Of a stretch of DNA of 64,000 nucleotides, positions 10,131-21,856 are shown in pieces. Made by a program: the position numbers and the translations under genes. Source of the stretch: Sternotherus odoratus (lineage: Eukaryota; Chordata; Testudines; Kinosternidae); contig JAVMKO010000006.1 in the NCBI GenBank assembly GCA_032164245.1, positions 5,595,001 to 5,659,000 on the forward strand. Direction: 5' to 3'. Under the pieces are notes generated by a model that was given only the letters and a program-made list of their open reading frames with translations, was not told the origin of the DNA and did not search any database. Position 1 is the first letter of the stretch. Each line of letters opens with the position of its first letter.

Positions 10131-11527
10131 TCCATTACTATGCTCCACACATTGAATGATACTGCTTCTTTGACCAGGTAATAATAAGGAAATAATATTT
10201 TATGTTGCACCTTTCATCCAGATGCCTCCCAACATTAAATGGAATATTAAGTAGTTTTACATAGGATATAATTTAGGATTAGATAACATGAGCTCTTTCC
10301 ATGGCAGTCTTCTGTGAAAGAACACGAGGGTTATTTTTATAACAGATACCCAGATTTATTTAGTAGCTGTAGTTACAAGAACATTTATGCAAATTTCTAT
10401 CTGAGAAATACAATCAAAGGGTGTTTTTAAAAGCAGTGTAGGATTTGAATGCACTTTTATTTTACAATCAGAAGCGAAGAAAACGGTCTACTCTAGCCTT
10501 AATCAGAATGCTAGGAACTCTTTGGTTTGGAATGTTTTGACCGACTTCCATTGAACTTGTCCAAAGCATTAGGAAGACTCACTTTATTCCTGGAGTGTAT
10601 TTTAAACTCCAGGAATAAACTATGTTTATTAACATAAACTATGTTGGAAGCCTGGCAAAGGCAGAGTGTAAGGATTCATGAATCAACGGCAAAGCCTGCA
10701 GCTTTCCCGGGTATTGATTCCTCCAGCGTTGTCCGTGTTGTGGACTCTGCATCCAATCCAATGTAGAGCAACCACAGATGTTCTTATGCCACCCAGGGGG
10801 CATCCCTAGGGAAAAGGGGGCCAGGCCAGGTCACATCTACATCCTGATGATACTTGGCTGCTGGAACCCTGTGGCAGCCCCAGCAATGTAGAGCAAACAT
10901 GTTTTGTTGGGGCCACATACTACCCAACACAGAAGGTGAGGAGAAGAGACCTAAAAGCATCCTGATGCCTGGGCAAAGGACCTCAAAGAGGGGGTGTCGC
11001 TGTCACTAGAAAGCCAGAGAGAGCAGGGTTAAGGGGTCATGTCAGAGCAGAGGAAGCAGCCCCCAGAGAGGAAAAGCAGGGAGAACTGGCAGCCAGGCCT
11101 GGCACCTGCTTCATTGGCTAGGGCCCCAAAGTTGAAGCTTGAAGAAGAGGGAAGGTGTGAGCTCTTTTCTGACTGAAGATCCCCGGAAGGGATGTTGCTG
11201 CATTGCCCTGGAGAGGGGTGAAGATTGACAGACCCCCAGAGGAGCGTTGTGACCCAGAGAAAACCCTGGGTGATAGTTTGGGACTTTTGTTTACTCCAGT
11301 GAGGGGTGGAGTTTTGGTGCGGTGCTCAGCTCAACTGCCCAGCTAGCTAGCAAGGGGAAACGGAGTTGGAGGCACTGTCAGAAGCCAGTGGGGAAGGTCA
11401 GCTGCGGGTATTGATTACTGAGGGAAGCAGATGGTTAACATGTCCATCTCGGAGATATCACATACAGCAGGTATAGGCAATAGGCTGTACAGGCCTAGGT
11501 ACTCCTGATTCAACAGGCAGAGGAAGA
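10131..11527. other. intergenic, nothing firmly recognised
   Basis: No gene was found. The purine-rich stretch 10950..11450 may be an old retroelement interior, but I see no ends or coding motifs to support that. Confidence 0.4.
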
Positions 11528-11535
11528 GAGGTATT

Positions 11536-11633
11536 TACGGTTGCCAATGTTGGTTGGACACATTCCTGGAGGTTTCATCACATGGCAATCTTCCTGGAGG
11601 CTCCAGGACAGTGCTGGAGGGTTGGCAACCCAA
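11536..11633. mobile_element. 98-bp hAT-like MITE with 8-bp TSD
   Basis: The ends are TACGGTTGCCAA and TTGGCAACCCAA (imperfect inverted repeats), flanked by an exact 8-bp duplication GAGGTATT at 11528..11535 and 11634..11641. An 8-bp duplication fits hAT elements. Confidence 0.75.
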
Positions 11634-12784
11634 GAGGTATTCTGTAGGGTTGCAGGCAGGGGCGCTATACCAGTGTAAGACAACGTGAGATCACAATCAG
11701 GCCCTTTATGTCCCATTCTTGGGCAAGAGAACTTTCAGGTAAAAGGTCTGGTGTAAAGCTTTGCCTTTCTCTAAAGGAAAATGGAGAACACCAGCGAATA
11801 TAATTCATGTCTGTGTCATATCATTTATGCAAACCTATCTCAGGACATTCTGCAGCTGTGGGCAGCATTTGCATTCAAATGCAAGTAAACCGGCTAAATT
11901 ATTATATCTCCCATGGGTAGGACCTCTCCGTATGACAGGGCACTAAGTGGAGAGGAATAAAACCGGCAATTTCAGGGAGAATAACTGAGCTCTCAGGGAA
12001 ACTGCTCGGGGAAATTCACTTCTTTGGTTAAAACTAGCATCAGGAGTCTGAAATAGACTGGCAGACTCTAGGACCCTGTACAGGGACATGTCTTTGCTTC
12101 CTGTTATCAGGTGCTTGAGCCCTGCTGGAAAACAGCAGTGGAATTATTGCAGAGTCATGCCAGCCAATGTGTATTCGGTTAGTTTCTGCCAGGATACAAA
12201 AGGGATTGGAGCCTCTCCCATGAGCAGAGAACTATCTGCAGGAAAAATCCTAGAAACAAGCAAGCCTGAGAAATAAAAGGCTTTGGTGTATATTTGTCAG
12301 TTATTACGGACTTACCATATAATACAGTGGCGTCCAATACTTTTGCCACTACCCACAGGCGGCGAATAGGCTATTGAATTGTGGCTAATGCATGAGCAAT
12401 GCGTAGGTCTGTGAATCCACTTTTTCTGCAGTCAGTTTTATAAAATCCAAGTACAGATCAAGTATTATGGATGAAAATCTGGAGGCTGAGTTAAGATGCG
12501 TGGTCAGTATGAATTATATACCAGATTTCAGGGTTATAGTACAAGAAAAAGAATGAAAGTGTCACATGGAAGTAATCCTTTTTTATAATGTGGCAAATAA
12601 GAAAACTTCAGAACCACAAGTGTGGCTAACATCGGATTTCTATTGGACACTGCTGATATAATCAAACTGTAGGAAGGTGATATGTTTTGATGTGTGTGTA
12701 TGGGGGGGGGTGCACACGTGTCCATTTGGCTCAGAGCCAGATGGGATCAGCGTCATGGGACGGAGAAAAGGAATTAAAACCATA

Positions 12785-12843
12785 AGGATCAGGCCATAAG
12801 AATGGACTACCCTTCAGGATCAGGCCATAAGAATGGACTACCC
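12785..12843. repeat. tandem duplication, 31-bp period
   Basis: The string AGGATCAGGCCATAAGAATG and the bases after it occur at 12785 and again at 12816, with a 3-4 bp linker. Two copies, almost identical, so the duplication is recent. Confidence 0.85.
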
Positions 12844-14002
12844 TCAGATCAAGGCACAGCAGACTTTCCTTTGTTGACCTGGGGTCTCTGTTCTGGTAGG
12901 AAGGATTAGGCCAGGCGGGGCACCTGTGATCTCTGGTGTGGTGGGAGTAAAATCAGGCTGTGAGATGGTCACTCCCCAGGGGCTTCCTTACAGCAGGGTC
13001 TGGTTGCCCATACCACCCCACCTCCTGGGAAGTTACTTTAAATCCTACTCATGTCGGCGATGTCATACATAGGTGCTGTGGCGAGGGTTATGAGGCCACA
13101 ACCACAGTGCGACTTCATGTGAGGAACAATCCACATGAATAGATAATTCCCTAAGCAACAAAGATCTGCTTTTCATGCAAACATTTTCAGTAAGGAAAAC
13201 CAGGGGCTGAGACATCCTATGAAGAAGGCCTTGGGGATCAAGAAATGCAACAAACATATGAAACCTGTGTCTGCATGGAGTGCTTTTCAGTGTTTCCCAT
13301 AAAGCTGACCCTTTAACCCTGGGAGTTGGAATGCAGAAATGAAAGCATTCCTGCAAGGGGTCCATCACCTCTCTCTCTCTCTTATACAACTGTATGAATC
13401 ACAGGAGAGCAGAATTTCACAGGGTAAGCTGTCACCAAAAGCTCTTTGAACTAGAGTCATCAAGATCTATCTCCTGATACAAGTCACTTTTGTAATTTCT
13501 CACACAGCAAAGCAGAAGTGATGAAAGAGTAAAAGTTGAGAAAGCAGAAGTGATAATATCCATTGAGAGGAAGGAAGGAATTAATTTAATTGTTCTTTGT
13601 AGTTAAAATGGGGAGGAACATATGACCACTGTAAGAACTGGGGCTTGCATAGTTTTCTCTCAGTGTTAATGTCAAGAAAACTTTAATGCTAGCAACATTT
13701 TCATCATCAGCAAAACATACTGAGTATCGTGTCCTTGCTGGGAATTAGTGTATTTTCAGGTGAACCAAACAGAAAATTTCCCTGCACTTGGGTCTTTCAG
13801 ACATCTTGTGGAAGTACGGCATAGCGCTCTTGGTTAATACGTGCAAAAATGCATGAAGATGTAAGGCAACCTGATGTAAAGCAGAAGTGATTAGCAAGTG
13901 AGTCGGTCAAATCAAGGCAAAATTATGAAACTGCCCCAGCAAAGTCCATGAACAATACATTATTGATTCAATGTAGATCTTGGTTGTCTCTCAATCCCAT
14001 GG
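12844..14002. other. intergenic, nothing recognised
   Basis: No gene, RNA or clear repeat was found. Open frames here are short and overlap on both strands. Confidence 0.45.
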
Positions 14003-14007
14003 ATCCT

Positions 14008-14691
14008 TGCAGCAGGGCGGCAACTCCCCCTGCGGCGCCTCCTGCTGGTCTGTCCGGGAATTAGCTCGCCAGCATCTGGAGCGCCCTCTGCAGGCCGATG
14101 TCCTGCAGGCCGATGTCCTGTCCCTTCCGGACCCCGGTGCCCTCTTACCAAGGGTGCTGCACCCCTGCGGTACCTCCACAGTCCCAGGGTCTCCCCTTTC
14201 CAGGGAACCCCCAACCCCCTATCCCCACCTTGCCTCAGTCTAGGCAACTGCCAGTCACCACTTGCCCCCGTTCACTGGGGCAGACTGCAGTATCATTGCC
14301 ACTCATCACCGGCAAGGGGGGTTGGCCTGCTGCTTCTGTCTCTGTAGCCCTGGGCTGCCCCCTGCAACCCCAGTACCCCTTTGTTGGGCCTTCCCCATGG
14401 CCCTGCAGCCTGGGGGTTTCCAGGCCAGAGCTTCCCCAACTCCTCTTGCCTTGCCCCAACCTGCTTCCCTCTAGGTACCTTAAGCTTCCAGCAGCCAGGC
14501 CTGTCTGCCTCTGCTGCTAGAGGAGACAGGCTCTCAGGCCCCTGCCTCTCAGCCTTTTTATACAGGCCTGCTAGTGTGTTTGGGGCGTGGCCACCCAGCT
14601 GAGCCTGCTTCCCAATCAGGCTGAGAGCTTGCTTGCTCCCAGCCACAACCCCTTCCTGGGCTGTCCTAAGCCTTAGGGTCACCCCGCTACA
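14008..14691 (-). mobile_element. solo LTR with 5-bp TSD
   Basis: On the minus strand the element runs from TGTAGCGGGGTGACC to a CA end, flanked by an exact 5-bp duplication ATCCT at 14003..14007 and 14692..14696. A TATA box (TATAAAAAGG, about 14562..14553) lies about 130 bp from the LTR start. TG...CA ends, a 5-bp TSD and one TATA box mark a solo long terminal repeat left by recombination. No internal genes remain. A 15-bp tandem repeat (GCAGGCCGATGTCCT twice) lies near 14090..14120. Confidence 0.85.
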
Positions 14692-14994
14692 ATCCTGTTG
14701 TCTCTTGTGTCCCGTCATATTCTTTGGGCACTCACATTTGGTGGCATCTCTCAAGACTGCATTCATTCCTCAGCTCAGTGTTGCGGTTTCTGAGTAACCC
14801 CTCCATCGTGTGATTGGCCGGATCTTCACCCCTTCCTCGTTGCTTCATCCCCTGCCTCTCTCTCAGCTTCCCTGCCTTCCCATAACCTGGCAACTCAGAG
14901 GGTAGGTACATTAAATAACTAGGCAGGAGAGAGAGCTACAAACCAAGTGAATGAAGAAACAGACCACAGCAGATGACAATGTAGGGGTCCTGAG

Positions 14995-15120
14995 TAGGAT
15001 GACCAGACAGGAAGTGTAAAAAAATTAGAGGACGGGGGTGGAGGGTAAGAGGAGCCTATATAAGAAAAAGCCCCGAAAATCGGGAATGTCCCTATAAAAT
15101 CGGGACATCTGGTCACCCTA
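14995..15120. mobile_element. 126-bp hAT-like MITE
   Basis: The terminal inverted repeats are TAGGATGACCAG and CTGGTCACCCTA (11 of 12 positions). The flanks are GTCCTGAG and ATCCTGAG, an 8-bp duplication with one difference. Its right end matches the fragment at 4003. Confidence 0.8.
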
Positions 15121-15128
15121 ATCCTGAG

Positions 15129-16074
15129 TCTCCATCTGGAAAAGAAGTCACTTCCTAAGCACCGAGACAAACTTGTTCCCTGATATTCCTCCCAAGCCCC
15201 TTCCATCCCTGAACCCAGTGGTCAGAGTGGAAAGGAAAATAAAGAGAAAAGCTTCTGAAAGGCAGCAGCAGGAGCCTTCCCTAGTGAGCAGATCACTAGG
15301 GGAATGAGGGACAGCAGGGCCTGCTCACAACTCGATCTAATCAGACTTTCCTATTAATGGATCTTTCCCTTCTTCGTTTTTTCTCTCCAATTTTCAAATG
15401 TTATTTCCTTTCATTTTCTCTTTCAATGTCTGCAGTCCTCCAGCACAAAACACATCCCAGAATGCCCTTTGCTTCTTGGCCTCTTCACAGGAGCAAGTGG
15501 TAGATGCAACTTCAGGCACTAACTGCACCAACCCAAAGGGAAACTTTGAAAGGTTCTCAAAGCATGTGATATAAAAATCTATCACCCTGCCCTGCTCCTT
15601 TGAGATAGCCGCGCGTGGCCTTCTAGGGAGCAGAAGGATTTAGCTGTCTGACACGTGAGCCAATGCTTCGGAGAGCTGAAAGAATGTACATTTCACTGGA
15701 ATGCCATAAATGCAGAAGTGAGGACACTGGATAAGGCATTGCTAATGAAGTATGAGTATGTGAATGGGAGCACAACACAACATGGGTTTGGCACACAGGC
15801 TGCCTGAGCAGAACATCAGTTTACTTTTGATTTTTTCTCTTCCTCAAACCGAAGTGTGACGCACTAGTTCACCCCACAAACAACGTGACAGATGGCACAA
15901 CTGTCGTAAATTTCCCTTTAATGTCTCCACCACAAACCATTTCACACAATACCAGCCTGCCGCTAAATTCCCTTCTCCTGCCTCCAGATTCCGCCCATTC
16001 TCATCCTCTCGTTTCCCTGTCACCCAGCTACAATTTCCAGTTTGCCCTTTTGTGCTCCAGAGTGGTGGCATTAT
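15129..16074. other. intergenic, nothing recognised
   Basis: No gene or clear repeat was found. Confidence 0.45.
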
Positions 16075-16210
16075 TCTTGCTTGCGTGCACTGTCATAGCA
16101 CCTAGGAACACTAGTCATGGAGCAGAACTCCATTGTGCTAGGCACTGTACAAACACAGACCAAAAAGACAATCCCTGCACCAAAGAGCTGACAATCCAAA
16201 TATAAGACAA
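16075..16210. repeat. old SINE-like element
   Basis: The phrases 'tgtgctaggcactgtacaaa' and 'caaagagctgacaatccaaa' are typical of a widespread old amniote SINE. The 3' half is missing or diverged. I do not name the family. Confidence 0.45.
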
Positions 16211-17261
16211 GAGACGGGAACAGACACATGGGGCCATATAAGGAAGCAGTGAGACAATGTTGGTCAGCATGATCGGCAGTGCTCTCAGCAAGCCGGCAGC
16301 CTAACCGTTGTCAAGTTTTTTTTGCCGGCATCAGGGCAAAGGCCAGTTTTAAGGAGCAATTGGAAGGGGAACAATGAAGTGGCTTTGGGGATGTTTGCAG
16401 AGAGTTCCTCCCAAGTGTGAGGGGCACTACTACTTCCAAAGGGCGGAAGCTGAAGAAGGCTGTAGCTTCAGGGTTATTTTGTTTTTAAAAAGGTAGGCTG
16501 GGTAGAGAGGTTGTATCTGGCAAGATGGCATTGCAGGGCCCAGAACAAAACCAAGAAAGGACATTCCCCTTTTTTTCTGGACGGATGGCAAACTTACACC
16601 GATGAAGCAAGTCACTATGGCACAGGGCCATCCTTAGTGCCCACGTAGATCACCCCTGCAGTGCCAATGAACTTGTCGATCGGCTGTGAGTTGGTTTATA
16701 GTACGTTGGGTCTCAGTGTACATTTCCGCGTGTGTTCTGTGCATGGCAGAGACATTCCAGAATGTAATGTCATTGTGACAAGAACATGGACCAGTCTATC
16801 CCTATCCACTCCTACGCACAACATATGTAAGAGCACTTTAGACCCAACATGAACCACGACCCTTCATCACAGCTATGCAATTTCCTTGAATAATCCTTGG
16901 GAAGCAGATAGTACCCAGAAGATTAAGGGACCAATTCACCACTCTGTTACATACATTTTACATGTTACACACATTTTACATGTAACAGCACCCACTGTTA
17001 CTAGAAAACCAGACCAGAGAGATGCATCTTACATGTCACCGTGAGGTTCAGGTGTCTTTCTGGTGGGATCAAATTCTGGGCGGGCGTGAGCACCGCACCC
17101 AGAAACACTCTGTCCCCTAGGTTCCCGTGAGCTGGCAAAAGGGGTCCCTCACCATGTAGTGCTAAAGGGGGTGGTAGTTTCTGAAGTAGCTGGGGCCCTG
17201 ATCAACTGGAGCTTTGTGGTTGTTGTGTTGATGTATCATTCTTTCTGTGTATGTTGGAGAT
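16211..17261. other. intergenic, nothing recognised
   Basis: Only short open frames are seen. A small direct repeat 'acattttacatgt' occurs twice near 16952..16984. Confidence 0.4.
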
Positions 17262-18420
17262 CATAGAATCATAGAACCGGAAGGGACCTCAAGAGTCATC
17301 TCATCCAGTCCCCTGCACTCATGGCAGGACTGATGATGTAGACCATTCCTGACAGGTATTTATCTAACCTGCTCTTAAAACCTCCAATGATGCTGATTCC
17401 ACAACCTCCCTGGACAATTGATTCCAGCGTTTAACCACCCTGACAATTAGGAAGTTTCTCCTAATGTTCAACCTAAACCTCCCTTGCTGCAATTTAAGCC
17501 CATTGCTTCTTGTCCTATCCTCAGAGGTTAAGGAACTATTTTTCTTCCTCCTTCTTGTAACAACATCTTATGTACTTGAAAACTGTTATCATGTCCCCTC
17601 TCAGGCTTCTCTTTTCCAAACTAAACAACCTCAGTTTTTTCAATCTTCCCCCATAGGTCATGTTTTCTAGACCTTTAATCATTTTTTGTCGCTCTTCTCT
17701 GGACTCTCTCCAATTCGTCCACACCCTTCCTGAAATGTGGGACCCAGAACTGGACACAATACTCCAGTTGAGGCCTAATCAGAGCAGAGTAGAGCGGAAG
17801 AATTACTACTTCTGTCTTGCTTACAACACTCCTGCTAATACACCCCAGAACAAGGGTCTCTTTTTTTGCAACAGCGTTACACTGTTGACTCATATTTAGC
17901 TTGGGGTCCCCTATGGCCCCCAGATCCGTTTCTGCAGGACTCCTTCCTAGGCAGTCATTTCCCATTTTGTATGTGTGCAACTGATTGTTCCTTCCTAAGT
18001 AGACTACTTCGCATTTGTCCTTATTGAATTTCATCTTATTTACTTCAGACCATTTCTCCAGATCACTTTGAATTTTCATCCTATTTACGTCAGATCGTTT
18101 CACCAGATTGTCCAGATTTTGAATTTTCATCCTAACCTTCAAAGCTCTTGCACCCCCCTCCCAGCTTGGTATTGTCCACAAACTTTATAAGTGTCCTCTC
18201 TGTGCCATTCTCTAAACCACTGATCAAGATATTGAACAGAACCGGACCCAGAACCGATCCCTGCGGGACCCCACTCCTTATGCCCTTCCAGCCTGACTGT
18301 GAACCACGGAAAAATACTCTCTGGGAACAGTTTTCCAACCAGTTTTGCACCCACCTTATAGTAGCTCCGTTTAGGTTGCATTTCCCTTGTGGGTATTTCC
18401 CTGAGGTTAGATCACTGATG
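17262..18420 (-). pseudogene. 5'-truncated CR1 LINE with broken reverse transcriptase
   Basis: This is the longest CR1 copy in the window, about 1.16 kb. It ends at its 3' side with 'tcatagaatcatagaaccgg' (plus strand), the inverse of the ATTCTATG-type CR1 tail. On the minus strand the reading holds SGVPQGSVLGPVLFN and then FVDNTKLGG, the reverse transcriptase palm boxes. The catalytic box normally reads F-A-D-D; here the second aspartate is asparagine. A C-terminal part (RPQLEYCVQFWVPH, then ERVQRRATK) lies in another frame, so at least one frameshift separates the two. It cannot encode an active enzyme. Confidence 0.88.
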
Positions 18421-18579
18421 GCATGACTGGGGAAGCTGGACGATGTGGAATTAGCTGCCCCATTTAAATAATTTGATTGCAGGGACTGAAAAGTGGTCTG
18501 ATATCAATGTATGTAACAGTGTATTGGCACGTCTCTCTGCACACATGGGTCTGGATTTGTGTTGTATATGTTTCTCTCT

Positions 18580-21500
18580 GTTTGGGGTGTGTGTGTGTGT
18601 AGTGCGGTGTGTTGGGAAGTGTGACCCTGGGTGTGTGGCTGGGGTTTGTGCAGTGCTGGGTGTGTACTGTATGTGTTGGGGTGTGTGCAGTGTGGCTGGG
18701 GTGTTTGTGGCATGGGTGTGGTGCTGGGTACGTATTTTGTGTGTATATATGTGTGTGTGTTGGGGAGTGTGGCTCTGGGTATGTGCAGTGTGTGCATGTG
18801 TATGCACACAGTGTGTGTGAGTGCTGGGGTGTGTCCAATATATTGTGTGTGTGTTGAGATATGTGCAATGTGTGTTGGAGTGTGGGCAGTGTGTGGGCAG
18901 TGGTTGTACCTGGAGGTTGCAGGGGGCGTTGCGGTGTGTGCAGGGGGTGTGTAGGGAGTGTTGCAGTGGTTGTGCCTGGTGTGTACAGCGGGTGTGCAGT
19001 GTGTATCCAGGGGATGATGCGGTGAGTGTTGCAGTGGTTGTTCCTGGGGAGTGCAGGGGATGCATGTTACAGTATATGCAGGTAGGGGGTGTTGCCGTGT
19101 GTGCAGGGTGTGTGTGGTGGGTGTGCAGGAGGCTGTTGCGGTGTGTGTGCAGGGGGGTTGCAGTGTGTGTAGTGTGTGTTGCGGTGTGTGTGTAGTGGGT
19201 TGTTGCAGTGTGTGTGCAGTGGGTGGTGAGGTGTGCATGTGGTGGGTGTGCAGGAGGCTGTTGCAGTGTGTGTGTGGAGGGTGTGCAGGGGGTTGTTGTG
19301 GTGGGTGTAAAGGGGGTGTTACAGTGTGTGTGTGGTGGATGTGCAGGGGTTGTTGCGGTGTGTGTGGTAGGAGTGCAGGAGGCTGTTGTGGTGTGTGTGC
19401 AGGGGGTGTTTTAGGGTGTGCAGCGGGGGTATTACGATCTGTGCAGACATGGGGTGTTGCAGGGTGTGTGCGGTGTTTGTGAAGGGGGTGATGTGGTGGT
19501 TGTGCCTGGTGAGTGCAGGGGGTGCGTGTTACAGTGTGTGTAGGCAGGGAGTGTTGGGTATGTGCAGGGGGTGTTGCTGTGGGTGTGCAAAAGGCTGTTG
19601 TGGTGTGTGTGTTGCGGGGTGTGTGTAGGGGGTTGTTGCAGTGGGTGTGTGGTGGGTACGCTGGGGGCTGTTACAGTGTGTGTGTGTGTTGAGGTGTGTG
19701 TGTTGCAGTTTGTGTGCAGGGGGTTGCTGCAGTGTGTGCAGTGTGTGTTATGGGGTGTGTGCAGTGTGTATTGCGGTGTGTGTGTGCTGGTGCACAGGGG
19801 GTTGTTGTGGTGTGTGTATGTGTTGGGTGTGTGGTGTGTGTGTTGCGGTGTGTGTGTGTGTTGGGTGTGTGTGTGTGTTGCGATGTGTGTGTGTGTTGGG
19901 TGTGTGGTGTGTGTGTTGCGGTGTGCATGTGTGTTGGGTGTGCAGTGTGTGTTGCGGTGGGCATGTGGTGTCTGTGTGTTGCGGTGTGTGTGTTGGGTGT
20001 GCAGGGGGTTGTTGCGGTGTGTGTGTGTGTTGGGTGTGTGGTGTGTGTGTGTTGCGGTGTGTGTGTGTGTTGGGTGTGCAGGGGGTTGTTGCGGTGTGTG
20101 TGTGTGTGTTGGGTGTGTGGTGTGTGTGTTGGGTGTGCAGTGTGTGTTGCGATGGGTGTGTGGTGTGGGTGTGTTGCGGTGGGGGTGTGTGTTGGGTGTG
20201 CAGGGGGTTGTTGCGGTGTGTGTGTTTGTGTGTGGTGTATGTGTTGGGTGTGCAGGGGGTTGTTGCGGTGTGTGTGTGTGGTGTGTGTGTGTTGGGTGTG
20301 CAGGGGGTTGTTGCGGTGTGTGTGTGTGGTGTGTGTGTTGGGTGTGTAGGGGGTTGTTGCGGTGTGTGTGTGTGTTGGGTGTGTGTGTGGTGTGTGTGTG
20401 GTGTGTGTGTGTCACGGTGCGTGTGTGTGTCGCGGTGGGGGGGGGTGTCGCGGTGGGTGTGTGTCTGTCGCGGTGTGTGTGTGTGTGTTGGGTGTGCAGT
20501 GTGTGTCGCGGTGGGTGTGTGGTGGGTGTGTGTCGCGGTGTGTGTGTGTGTGTTGGGTGTGCAGTGTGTGTCACGGTGTGTGTGTGTGTTGGGTGTGCAG
20601 GGGGTTGTTGCGGGGTGTGTGTGTGTGTGTGGTGTGTGTGTTGGGTGTGCAGTGTGTGTTGCGGTGTGTGTGTGTTGGGTGTGCAGTGTGTATTGCGGTG
20701 TGTGTGTGTGTTGGGTGTGTGGTGTGTGTGTTGGGTGTGCAGTGTGTGTCGTGGTGTGTGTGTTGGGTGTGTGGTGTGTGTGTTGGGTGTGCAGTGTGTG
20801 TCACTGTGTGTGTGTTGGGTGTGTAGTGTGTGTGTTGTGGTGTGTGTGTTGGGTGTGTGGTGTGTGTGTTGGGTGTGCAGTGTGTGTCGCGGTGTGTGTG
20901 TTGGGTGTGTGGTGTGTGTGTTGGGTGTGCAGTGTGGCCGCGGTGTGTGTGTGTGTGTTGGGTGTGTAGTGTGTGTCGCGGTGTGTGTGTGTGTGATGTG
21001 TGTGTGTGTTGGGTGTGCAGTGTGTGTGGTGTGTGTTGGGTGTGCAGTGTGTGTCGCGGTGTGTGTGTGGTGGGTGTGTTGCGGTGTGTGTGTGGTGTGT
21101 GTGTCGCGGTGTGTGTGTGGTGTGTGTGTGTTGGGTGTGCAGTGTGTGTGTGGTGTGTGTGTGTGTTGCAGTGTGTGTCACGGTGTGTGTGTGTGTGTGT
21201 GGTGTGTGTTGGTTGTGTGTTGTGTGTGTTGGGGTGTATGTGATGGGTGTGCAGTGTGTGTCGCGGTGTGTGTGTGTGGTGTGTGTGTTGGGTGTGCAGT
21301 GTGTGTCGCGGTGTGTGTGTGTCGCGGTGGGTGTCTTGGGTGTGCAGTGTGTGTCGCGGTGTGTGTGTGTCGCGGTGTGTGTGTGTGTGTGTGTGTTGCA
21401 GTGTGTGTCGTGGTGTGTGTGTGTGTGTGTGTGTGTCGCGGAGTGTGTGTGTCGCGGTGTGTGTGTGTGTGTGTTGCAGTGTGTGTCGCGGTGTGTGTGT

Positions 21501-21655
21501 GGTGTGTGTGTGTGTTGCAGTGTGTGTGTGTGTGTGTGTCGCGGTGTGTGTGGTGTGTGTGTGTGTGTGTGTTGCAGTGTGTGTGTGTGTGTGGTGTGTG
21601 TGTTGCAGTGTGTGTCGCGGTGTGTGTGTGTGTTGCAGTGTGTGTCGCGGTGGGT
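18580..21655. repeat. 3-kb GT-based minisatellite upstream of ATL1
   Basis: A long alternating purine-pyrimidine tract. GT runs are punctuated by recurring words: TTGGGTGTGCAG, GGGGGTTGTTGCGG and TCGCGG. Units are longest (about 37-40 bp) at 19800..20400 and shorter near the promoter. The left part (18580..19700) is more diverged. The sequence lacks stops in several frames, so it generates very long open frames on both strands; these are not genes. It ends directly at the ATL1 CpG island. Confidence 0.95.
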
Positions 21656-21785
21656 GTGCCCGAGGCGGGCACGCTGCGCGGAGCCGCCGCTCAGTCCCCG
21701 CGCTCCCGCCGCTCGCTCCTGGCTCAGACGCGGCGCCGCAGCCCGCCCGGCCGGAGCCTCCCGAGGGCAGCGCCAGGAGCCGGAG

Positions 21786-21813
21786 CCGGGGCCGGGGCCG
21801 GGGCCGGGGCCGG
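21786..21813 (+). repeat. ATL1: (CCGGGG)4 hexanucleotide tract in ATL1 5'UTR
   Basis: Four exact CCGGGG units (21786..21809) are followed by CCGG. On the sense strand this gives four runs of four G separated by CC, a classical G-quadruplex pattern. It lies 9 bp before the ATG. Confidence 0.9.
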
Positions 21814-21822
21814 AGCGGAGCC

Positions 21823-21856
21823 ATGGCCAGGAGCCGCGCGGAGAGGAACAGCTGGG
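21823..21856 (+). CDS. ATL1: ATL1 exon 1 (coding part), residues 1-11 plus one base
   Basis: Reads MARSRAERNSW and ends TGG|G before the donor GTAGGC. The start context is GAGCCATGG (G at -3 and +4), which is strong. The human N-terminus, as I recall, is MAKNRRDRNSWG, so length and the RNSWG end agree. The split codon is completed by exon 2 to give glycine 12. Confidence 0.93.

Noticed and set aside
18451..19238. Threonine/histidine-rich minus-strand frames
   Set aside because: Complement of the GT repeat; no gene.
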